Assembly (NCBI GenBank): GCA_025457905.1
Contig: JALOTM010000036.1
Coordinates: 1-7,373, forward strand
Source of the DNA: Methanomassiliicoccales archaeon
Lineage (GTDB): Archaea > Thermoplasmatota > Thermoplasmata > Methanomassiliicoccales > UBA472
Direction of reading: 5' to 3'
DNA length: 7,373 nucleotides
This document shows positions 1 to 5,869 of this stretch, one piece after another. Below the pieces are notes generated by a model. The model worked only from the letters and a program-made list of their open reading frames with translations, was not told where the DNA came from and did not search any database. Position 1 is the first letter of the stretch. Each line of letters opens with the position of its first letter. Both the position numbers and the translations under genes were made by a program.

Positions 1-506
1 CTCTCCGAGGAGTTGGAGGCCACCCCGTAGTTCTGGTAGGAGTTGCGGGGGTTGTACATGTAGGCCTGGTTCACCGTGGCCAGGGAGATGTAGGTGTCTA
101 TCTCCTTGCGCGGGTAGCAGTCCGTGCCGTAGGAGGTGGCCCGGAGGCGCACCGGCCTGCGGGCGACCAGGTCCTCGATGACGTGCGCCCCGCCGTACTC
201 CATGTTGCCGTCCTCGCGCAGCTCCGTGGCGCCTATGTAGGCGTCCACGGCGGCGATGCCCGTGTAGGCCGGCACGTCATTCAGCCAGACCTTGGTCATC
301 TTGATGGGCGGCTCGGAGTGGCCGAAGTTGATGAAGGCGCCCGAGGAGCACATGGCGCCGAAGGTGCCGGTGGTGACCACGTCCACCTCCCTCGCCGCCT
401 TCTCCACGCCCTCGCGCTCCACCAGGCCGATGACCTCCTCTGCGGTCATCACCACGGCTTCGCCCTTCCTGATCTTCTGGTTGATCTCCTCGTAGGTCCG
501 CTTCAT
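1..506 (-). CDS. DUF39/HcyBio homocysteine biosynthesis protein (aspartate semialdehyde sulfurtransferase family), C-terminus off the window
   Basis: The first 168 residues, read from ATG at 506, closely match my recollection of the DUF39 family (MJ0100, MA1821). Recognisable blocks are [20 protein letters not shown] (45-64), [20 protein letters not shown] (74-93), [11 protein letters not shown] (104-114) and [11 protein letters not shown] (126-136). Family knowledge: these proteins convert L-aspartate semialdehyde plus a sulfur donor to homocysteine in methanogens and some anaerobes that lack the usual homoserine-based route. Cys53 and Cys130 here sit where the family has two conserved cysteines implicated in persulfide chemistry (Cys54 and Cys131 of MA1821, as I recall). 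A GAGG at 514-517, 7 nt before the ATG, supports this start. The gene lies 43 bp after asd, whose product is the expected substrate. The C-terminal part, which in some homologs carries CBS domains, is not in the window, nor is the NIL/ferredoxin partner (MA1822-like). Family assignment is firm; the exact reaction is inferred from family. Confidence 0.93.
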   Translation of the reverse strand, partial: MKRTYEEINQKIRKGEAVVMTAEEVIGLVEREGVEKAAREVDVVTTGTFGAMCSSGAFINFGHSEPPIKMTKVWLNDVPAYTGIAAVDAYIGATELREDGNMEYGGAHVIEDLVARRPVRLRATSYGTDCYPRKEIDTYISLATVNQAYMYNPRNSYQNYGVASNSSE

Positions 507-553
507 GCCCTCGCCTCGGCCCTCACGGCAAGCTCGTAGGAGGCTTCTCCTAC
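507..553 (-). promoter_or_regulatory. asd/DUF39 intergenic gap with a 7-bp hairpin
   Basis: This is the only real gap in the window: 43 bp between the asd stop codon (550-552) and the DUF39 start (506). A perfect 7-bp inverted repeat, GTAGGAG / CTCCTAC around an AAGC loop, occupies 536-553 and includes the asd stop codon. No T-rich tract follows, so it does not look like an archaeal terminator. No TATA-like or BRE-like promoter element is visible. A second, weaker pairing is possible between GCCTC (540-544) and GAGGC (513-517), which contains the probable ribosome binding site; it would compete with the first hairpin. A role in tuning DUF39 translation or mRNA processing is speculative. Confidence 0.35.
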
Positions 554-1614
554 TTCAGCATGCCCTTGGCGTGCGCCAGCTCGGCGTTGATGACCGAGCC
601 TCCCGCCCCGCCCCGGATGGTGTTGTGGGAGAGTAGGAAGAACTTGACGTACTTATCCTTCTTTCGCACCCGGCCCACGGTCACCGCCATGCCCTTGGCG
701 CGCGCCGGCTCGCCGGCGTTCACGTCCCACAGCGGCTGCGGCCGGTCCGGCTCGTCGCGGACGATGATGGGCACCTTGGGGGCGGAGGGCAGCTCCAGCC
801 TCTGGGGCTCGGCCCGGAACTCGCGCATGGCCCTGACGCAGTCCTCGGCGCTGGGGTTGGACCTGGTCTTGACCACCAGGGCCTCCAGGTGGCCGTCGTG
901 CACCGGCACGCGGGCGCAGGACGCCAGCACCTGGAACTCGGCGTCGTGGATCTGACCCAGGTGGTAGGTCCCCAGGATCTTGGCGGCCTCCTCCTCCATC
1001 TTCTCCTCCTCGTTCTTGATGTACGGCACCACGTTGGACAGGATGTCCAGCGAGGGCACGCCCGGATAGCCGGCGCCGGAAACGGCCTGGTAGGTGCTGA
1101 CCATGACCTGCTCCAGCCCGAAGGGGTCCTGCAGCGCCTTGAGGGGCGCGGCCATGCCCGTGGTGGAGCAGTTGGCGTTGGTGACGATGAAGCCCCCGTG
1201 GGCGAAGGTGGGCTGGGCCCTCACGATCTCCAGGTGCTCGGAGTTGGCCTCGGGGATGATGATGGGCACGTCCCTGTCCATGCGGTGCGAGGCGGCGTTG
1301 GAGAACACCGCCACCCCGGCCTCGGCCAGCTTGGTCTCGATGTCCTTGGCCACATCGGAAGGCAGCCCGGAGAAGGCCACCCGGCAGGTCTTGGCGATCT
1401 TGGCCGCGTCGATCTGCTCGATGCGGCGGGAGAGGGTCTCCGGCATGAAGGCGTGGTCCTTGACCTTGTTGACCTCGCCCAGCTTCTTGCCATCCGAGCG
1501 CTCCGAGGCGAACAGGCCCCCAATATCGAACCAGGGGTGCCCCTCCAGCAGCTGCACGAAGCGCTGTCCGATCATTCCCGTCGCTCCCAGGACCGCGACC
1601 TGTACCTTCCTCAT
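550..1614 (-). CDS. asd: aspartate-semialdehyde dehydrogenase (archaeal/fungal type)
   Basis: The 354-residue protein reduces L-4-aspartyl phosphate to L-aspartate 4-semialdehyde with NADPH, in the cytoplasm. The N-terminal Rossmann motif is [10 protein letters not shown] (10-19). SNAASHRM (105-112) and the active-site block TNANCSTTG (145-153) follow, with nucleophile Cys149. [10 protein letters not shown] (176-185) and [10 protein letters not shown] (235-244) carry the substrate-binding Arg235 and probable base His242. The C-terminal [17 protein letters not shown] (331-347) closes the enzyme as in MJ0205-like homologs, so the gene is complete and of normal length. The ATG overlaps the tyrA stop as ATGA, with GGAGG at 1621-1625, 6 nt upstream. 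The product can feed lysine/threonine/methionine synthesis and, in archaea with AroA'/AroB', 3-dehydroquinate synthesis. That explains its place inside an aromatic operon and directly before a DUF39 gene. Confidence 0.97.
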   Translation of the reverse strand: MRKVQVAVLGATGMIGQRFVQLLEGHPWFDIGGLFASERSDGKKLGEVNKVKDHAFMPETLSRRIEQIDAAKIAKTCRVAFSGLPSDVAKDIETKLAEAGVAVFSNAASHRMDRDVPIIIPEANSEHLEIVRAQPTFAHGGFIVTNANCSTTGMAAPLKALQDPFGLEQVMVSTYQAVSGAGYPGVPSLDILSNVVPYIKNEEEKMEEEAAKILGTYHLGQIHDAEFQVLASCARVPVHDGHLEALVVKTRSNPSAEDCVRAMREFRAEPQRLELPSAPKVPIIVRDEPDRPQPLWDVNAGEPARAKGMAVTVGRVRKKDKYVKFFLLSHNTIRGGAGGSVINAELAHAKGMLK

Positions 1615-2696
1615 TCTCTCCCTCCGTAGTAGTTGCGTCCGTTCTCCATCAGGCGCCCGAACTCCTCGCCCTCCTCGGCCATGGCCGCCTGGCGAATCTC
1701 CTCTATGGAGCGCACCAGCAGGTCGAGGGCCTCGCGCGTGTGCGGGTTGACATGCTGTATCTCATAGTAAAGCTCTGGGTTCTCCAGGGCCACCCTCCGG
1801 GAGGTGCACTCCTGGTGGCGGAAGGTGGTGGAGGAGGCCCTCTCCAGCTCCTCGCGGGAGAGGCCGCTGTTGGTCAGGGCGTTGAAGAAGGCGATGCTCA
1901 GGGCGTGCGGCATGCCCAGCACCACGGACATCAGCCGGTCATGCTCGCCTATCTTGATGGAGTGCACGTTGGCGCCGGAGCTGGAGAACAGCGCCAGCGC
2001 CTCCTCCGTGCCCTCCTTGGAGCCGCAGTCGCACACCAGGATGTTGCGGTCCAGCAGGGAGGTGGTGTCCGGCCCGAACATGGGGTGCACCGAGGCCACC
2101 TTCATCCCCTTCTCCGCGGCCTTCTCCAGGAGCGGCGTGACCGGAGCCTTGATGGAGGTGATGTCGAACACCAGCCCCTTGGGCTTGAGGGCCAGCACCT
2201 TCTCCAGGGTGTCCTTGGCGGTGGAGATGGGCGTGCACAGCACCACCACCTCGGCGTGGCTCACCGCCCTGCGCAGGTCGTTCTCGTAGGGGAAGCTGGT
2301 CGAGGAGACGATGTCGTTGACCATGACCTTGTGCCCCTGGGCGTCGAAGAAGCGGCAGAGCCAGGCCCCCATCTTCCCCGAGCCCCCGACCACGGTGATG
2401 CGCTTGGGCTCGGAGTGGGGGATGCGGAACTGCGCGTCCACGCTCTCGTGCAGGAGGGTGTGGGCGATGCGCCTGGCCGCCTCCTCCGAGATGCCGGACT
2501 GCTTGGCCCTGGACACGTAGCGGGCCTCCACCTGCTCCTCCACGCGCATGTGCCTGACGGCCATGCCCTTGCCCACCTTGAACTGCCCCATCTGCAGGGC
2601 CAGGCGCATGCGCTCCCCGATCAGGTCCATGATCTGGTTGTCCACCTCCTCGATGTGCCACCTTATGGCGTCAACATTGTCTGGCAATGTAACCAC
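1611..2696 (-). CDS. tyrA: bifunctional chorismate mutase / prephenate dehydrogenase (AroQ-TyrA fusion)
   Basis: The 361-residue protein has the layout of the E. coli T-protein: an AroQ chorismate mutase domain (about 6-92), then prephenate dehydrogenase (about 98-350). It should convert chorismate to prephenate and then to 4-hydroxyphenylpyruvate for tyrosine. Mutase residues matching E. coli Arg11, Arg28, Lys39, Glu52, Ser84 and Gln88 are Arg12, Arg29, Lys40, Glu53, Ser85 and Gln89; the positions of Asp48 and Arg51 are His49 and Val52. The dehydrogenase has VVGGSGKMG (102-110), an acidic end of strand 2 (Asp128, suggesting NAD+), SVHPMFGPD (202-210) with probable catalytic His204, and MPHALS (262-267). 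No ACT domain is present. The start is uncertain. GTG at 2696 is the first possible codon after an in-frame stop, but its only purine-rich stretch is directly adjacent. TTG at 2687 has a better-spaced GAGGGGTG. The overlap with aroC is 26 or 17 nt respectively. Confidence 0.94.
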   Translation of the reverse strand: MVTLPDNVDAIRWHIEEVDNQIMDLIGERMRLALQMGQFKVGKGMAVRHMRVEEQVEARYVSRAKQSGISEEAARRIAHTLLHESVDAQFRIPHSEPKRITVVGGSGKMGAWLCRFFDAQGHKVMVNDIVSSTSFPYENDLRRAVSHAEVVVLCTPISTAKDTLEKVLALKPKGLVFDITSIKAPVTPLLEKAAEKGMKVASVHPMFGPDTTSLLDRNILVCDCGSKEGTEEALALFSSSGANVHSIKIGEHDRLMSVVLGMPHALSIAFFNALTNSGLSREELERASSTTFRHQECTSRRVALENPELYYEIQHVNPHTREALDLLVRSIEEIRQAAMAEEGEEFGRLMENGRNYYGGRE

Positions 2697-3756
2697 CCCT
2701 CATCATCAGGTCCGCGAGCACCAGGGCGGCCGCGGCCTCCACGACCACGACCGCGCGGGGCGCTATGCATGGGTCATGCCGTCCCTCGATTTTAATCATG
2801 GCCTCCTTCCCGGTGCCGAGGTCCACGGTCCTCTGCTCGCGCGGTATGGAGGCCGTGGGCTTGAAGGCCACCTTGATGTCCAGGGGCATGCCGCTGCTCA
2901 TGCCGCCCAGCACCCCCCCGGCGTGGTTGGTGAGGGTGACCACCTTCCCGTCCTGGAAGCGGTAGGCGTCGTTGTTCTGCGAGCCGCGCGCCCGCGCCGC
3001 CGAGAAGCCGCTCCCGAACTCCACCCCCTTGACCGCCGGTATGGCGAACATGAACTTGGCCAATTCGCCGTCCAAGGTGTCGAAGAACGGCTCTCCCAGG
3101 CCGACGGGCAGGCCGTCCGCCAGGCAGCGCACCACGCCCCCCACCGAGTCCTGCTCCTGCCTGGCCGCCAGGATCTCCTCGGACATGAGCCGGTCCAGCC
3201 CGTCGGTCGCGGCCCGCGTGGGGCGGGAGTACACCTTGTCCAGGACGTCGTCCAGAGAGCGCTCCTCGGCATCCTCGACGGTGCCGATGCTGCGGGCGTA
3301 GGCCCCGATCCTGATGCCCTCGCCCTCCAGCAGGGCCTTGGCCACCGCCCCCGCGGCGGCCAGGGGCGCGGTCATGCGCCCCGAGAACTGCCCCCCGCCC
3401 CGGATGTCGTGGCCCTTGCCGTACTTCACCAGCGCGGGGTAGTCGGCGTGCCCGGGGCGGGGCGTGGATCTGAACCCCAGGTACTTGGAGCTGTCCCGGT
3501 CCTTGTTCTGGATGAATATCTGGATGGGGGCGCCGGTGGTCCTCTCCTCCAATATCCCCGACTGAAGCTGCACCAGGTCCTCCTCGGCCCGGGGGGTGCC
3601 GATGCCCGGGGAGGGCTTGCGGCGGTCGACCTCCCTCTGCACCCTCTCCTGGCCCACGAGCACGTTGGCGGGACACCCGTCGATCACGCAGCCCACGCCC
3701 GGCCCGTGGCTGGCCCCGAAGATGGTCACCCTGAACCCGCGGCCGTAGGTGTTCAT
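2671..3756 (-). CDS. aroC: chorismate synthase
   Basis: The 361-residue cytoplasmic enzyme converts 5-enolpyruvylshikimate-3-phosphate to chorismate using reduced FMN. Family blocks are all present: MNTYGRGFRVTIFGASHGPG at the N-terminus with catalytic His17; RPGHADYPAL (100-109); the archaeal-style GGGQFSGRMTAPLAAAGA (120-137); TNHAGGVLGGMSSGMP (276-291); and GRHDPCIAPRAV (325-336), containing the second catalytic histidine region. The length is normal. One oddity is Ala15 in GASHG, where the family signature normally has Glu, Asp or Ser. The ATG overlaps the aroA stop as ATGA. The Shine-Dalgarno match here (GAGG, about 8 nt upstream) is weaker than at the other junctions. The C-terminus runs into the start region of tyrA, in a patch lower in GC than its surroundings. 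Confidence 0.98.
   Translation of the reverse strand: MNTYGRGFRVTIFGASHGPGVGCVIDGCPANVLVGQERVQREVDRRKPSPGIGTPRAEEDLVQLQSGILEERTTGAPIQIFIQNKDRDSSKYLGFRSTPRPGHADYPALVKYGKGHDIRGGGQFSGRMTAPLAAAGAVAKALLEGEGIRIGAYARSIGTVEDAEERSLDDVLDKVYSRPTRAATDGLDRLMSEEILAARQEQDSVGGVVRCLADGLPVGLGEPFFDTLDGELAKFMFAIPAVKGVEFGSGFSAARARGSQNNDAYRFQDGKVVTLTNHAGGVLGGMSSGMPLDIKVAFKPTASIPREQRTVDLGTGKEAMIKIEGRHDPCIAPRAVVVVEAAAALVLADLMMRGGYIARQC
2674..2690 (-). promoter_or_regulatory. small hairpin over the tyrA start / aroC end
   Basis: A perfect 6-bp inverted repeat, ACATTG / CAATGT with loop CCAGA on the transcribed strand, lies inside the aroC/tyrA overlap. It contains the alternative TTG start codon of tyrA (2685-2687) and ends directly before the aroC stop codon. 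The stem has only two G:C pairs, so it would be weak alone. It stands out because the region is AT-richer than the rest of the window. A role in tyrA initiation is a guess. Confidence 0.3.
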
Positions 3757-5021
3757 TCCACCAGCCTCATGTTCGCGCCCAGAGCGCTCATGTCCTCCAC
3801 GAACCCGGGGTAGGATATCCGGTAGCAGTCGCCCTCGGTGATGGAGGTGGTGCCCTGCGCCACCATGGCCGCCACCGCCGCGGCCATGAGGATGCGGTGG
3901 TCGCCCAGCGAGTCCACGATGGCCCCGTGCAGCCTCGAGGGGCCCTGGACCACGCAGCCGTCCCTGGTCTCCCTAACCTCCGCGCCCATGGCCTTGAGGA
4001 AGTCCGCCGTGGCCTTGATGCGGTCGCTCTCCTTGAGGCGCACGTGCTCGGCGTTGACGATCTCCGTCCGCCCCTTGGCCTGGGTGCCCAGCACCGCGGC
4101 GATGGGGAACAGGTCCGGCGCGTCCGCCAGGTCGATGGTGATGCCCTGCAGCCTTCCCTTGGAGACCCTCAGCGAGCTCTGCCCGCGGCGCACCTCCGCG
4201 CCCATCTCCTCCATGATGTCCACGATGCGCCTGTCCCCCTGCTTGTCCTCGGGGTCCAGGCCGGTGACGGCCACCCCCGCGGTGAGCGCCCCCGCGGCCA
4301 GGGGGAAGGCGGCGGAGGAGTAGTCGCCTGGGACCCGGTAGCTCTGGGCCACGTACCTCTGCCTCCCCTCGACTAGGAAGCCCCTCTTGTTCATCTCCAC
4401 CCGGGCGCCGAAGGTGCGCATCATGCCCATGGTGATCTCCACGTATGGCCGGGACTTGAGGGGCGTGGTGAGCTCCACCTCGGTGTCCACCTCCTTCAAT
4501 GCGGAGCAGATGAGCAGGGAGGAGATGAACTGCGAGCTGACGTCCCCCTTGATGCTGCATTTGGAGCCTTTGTTAGGACCTTTCACGATGAGCGGCGCCA
4601 GGCCGTTGCCGCGGGTGGAGGCGCACTCCACTCCCAGCTGCCTCAGCGCGTCGATGAGCGGCTGCATCGGCCTCTTCCGTATCGAGGCGTCCCCGGTCAG
4701 GACGGTGGCGCAGGGCAGGAGCGAGGCCACCCCGGCCATGAGGCGCATGGTGGTCCCGGAGTTCTCGCAGTCGACGACGTCCTCGGGGCAGGCCAGCTTG
4801 CCTCCGTCCATGGTGACGTTGGGACCGGAGACCTCGGCCCGGGCCCCGAACAGCCTGGCGGCGCCCAGCGTGGCGAGCGTGTCGCCGCTGAGCAGCACCT
4901 CCCTCAGCTGGGAGCGACCGTCGGCCAGCAGGCCGAAGGTCAGCGCGCGGTGCGAGTAGCTCTTGGACGGCGAGGCGGCGATGGTGCCGCTGGCCGGCGA
5001 AGGATTGACGACGAGCCTCAT
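3753..5021 (-). CDS. aroA: 3-phosphoshikimate 1-carboxyvinyltransferase (EPSP synthase)
   Basis: The 422-residue enzyme transfers the enolpyruvyl group of PEP to shikimate 3-phosphate. Visible motifs in order: SPSKSYSHRAL (17-27) with the substrate-binding Lys20, Ser21 and Arg25; CENSGTTMR (85-93); ASIRKRPM (112-119); SSQFISSLL (162-170); PGDYSSAAF (231-239); ADAPDLFP (299-306) with Asp303 as the likely counterpart of E. coli Asp313; VRLKESDRI (327-335) with Glu331 as the counterpart of Glu341; and GDHRILMA (373-380). The length is typical and no frameshift or missing block is seen. The ATG overlaps the shikimate kinase stop as ATGA, with GGAGG at 5029-5033, 7 nt upstream. The PEP-site NSGTT block is the usual one for prokaryotic enzymes, so nothing here argues for unusual glyphosate tolerance either way. 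Confidence 0.98.
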   Translation of the reverse strand: MRLVVNPSPASGTIAASPSKSYSHRALTFGLLADGRSQLREVLLSGDTLATLGAARLFGARAEVSGPNVTMDGGKLACPEDVVDCENSGTTMRLMAGVASLLPCATVLTGDASIRKRPMQPLIDALRQLGVECASTRGNGLAPLIVKGPNKGSKCSIKGDVSSQFISSLLICSALKEVDTEVELTTPLKSRPYVEITMGMMRTFGARVEMNKRGFLVEGRQRYVAQSYRVPGDYSSAAFPLAAGALTAGVAVTGLDPEDKQGDRRIVDIMEEMGAEVRRGQSSLRVSKGRLQGITIDLADAPDLFPIAAVLGTQAKGRTEIVNAEHVRLKESDRIKATADFLKAMGAEVRETRDGCVVQGPSRLHGAIVDSLGDHRILMAAAVAAMVAQGTTSITEGDCYRISYPGFVEDMSALGANMRLVE

Positions 5022-5869
5022 TTCTCTCCCTCCGGGTCGTAAATGTTGGCGGTGATGACCTCCGCCGGGTCGAAGAGCGCCTTGATGGCGCTTAGATTCT
5101 CCTGCGCGCAGAGGACCACCGTGGCCGGGCCGGTGCCGGACAGGCCGGCGGCGTAAGCGCCCGCCCCCAGCGCCCCGTACATGGCGTCCAGGCCCTGGCC
5201 CAGCGCCGAGGCGTAGGCCAGGGAGTTGATGAGCATGGCCTCCTTGTAGTGGCCCTTGCGGGCGCGCTCGAAGGCCGCCTCCGCGGCCGGGGCGACCGCC
5301 CTTATCCTCTCCAGCGGCAGGCCCTGCTTGCGCACCTGGAAGCTCGGCACGTGCACGACGGCGGCCAGCCCGGGGGGCAGGGAGGCGCGCCTGACGATGC
5401 TCTCCCGCCGGTTGTCGGTGAGCACCACGCCCCCCAGCAGGGAGGCGCAGGCGTCGTCGAAGGCGCCGGTGACCGAGACCTTGGCCTCGATGGCGCTCTT
5501 GGTGCCCACCCTCACGGCCCTCAGCGGCTCCACCTCCTTATCCAGCGCCTGGTAGGTGGCCAGCACGATGGCGTTGGCCGCGGCGCTGGAGCTCTTGAGC
5601 CCCCGGGAGATGGGGATCTGGGAGCGGGTGGTGACCGTGGCCCCGTAGCCCTCCCGGGGGGCCTCCTTGTTCAGGACGTTGAGGACGCACCTCTCCGCCA
5701 GGGCGGTGGGCTCGCCCTCGAACCCCTCGATGATGACCTTGATCTCGCCGCTGGAGTCCAGCTCCACCTCCGCCTCCGTCAAAAGGTCCAGGCCGAACGC
5801 GGCCCCGCGGCCGGTGGCGATGGCGTTGACGATGGTGCCCGCGCCGTGCGACGTCCCCCTCCCCCTCAT
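5018..5869 (-). CDS. aroK: shikimate kinase, archaeal GHMP-kinase type
   Basis: This 283-residue protein phosphorylates shikimate with ATP but belongs to the GHMP family, unrelated to bacterial AroK/AroL. GHMP features are the N-terminal GTSHGAGTIVNAIATGRGAA (5-24), the phosphate-binding loop PISRGLKSSSAAANA (86-100), TGAFDDA (134-140) with the acidic residues near the active site, and the third motif GLSGTGPATV (242-251). Length fits archaeal shikimate kinases of about 280 residues. The open frame extends 20 codons further upstream to 5929, inside aroDE. I chose ATG 5869 because it overlaps the aroDE stop as ATGA and has GGAGG (5877-5881) 7 nt before it; the upstream 20 residues look like out-of-frame aroDE sequence. 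Homoserine kinase is the main look-alike, but the RGLKSSSA loop and the aro neighbours favour shikimate kinase. Confidence 0.95.
   Translation of the reverse strand: MRGRGTSHGAGTIVNAIATGRGAAFGLDLLTEAEVELDSSGEIKVIIEGFEGEPTALAERCVLNVLNKEAPREGYGATVTTRSQIPISRGLKSSSAAANAIVLATYQALDKEVEPLRAVRVGTKSAIEAKVSVTGAFDDACASLLGGVVLTDNRRESIVRRASLPPGLAAVVHVPSFQVRKQGLPLERIRAVAPAAEAAFERARKGHYKEAMLINSLAYASALGQGLDAMYGALGAGAYAAGLSGTGPATVVLCAQENLSAIKALFDPAEVITANIYDPEGEK

Noticed and set aside
503..553. A frame crossing the asd/DUF39 gap that ends in an ATGA overlap with the DUF39 start
   Set aside because: It gives a protein-like tail ([12 protein letters not shown]) but has no ATG, and its only GTG would give a 7-residue peptide. 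The asd C-terminus already ends as expected for its family, so there is no sign of a frameshift.
536..553. Hairpin after asd as a transcription terminator
   Set aside because: No T-rich tract follows on either strand, and the next gene is co-directional and functionally linked.
889..2795. Other long plus-strand frames (889-1629, 1740-2795) opposite asd and tyrA
   Set aside because: Shadow frames rich in Gly, Leu, His and Val, with no start signals or family resemblance.
2548..3813. 421-codon open frame on the plus strand, opposite aroC and the start of tyrA
   Set aside because: The translation is a low-complexity mix rich in Gly, His, Arg, Leu and Val with no recognisable domain. It lies opposite well-identified genes and arises because G/C-rich third positions remove stops.
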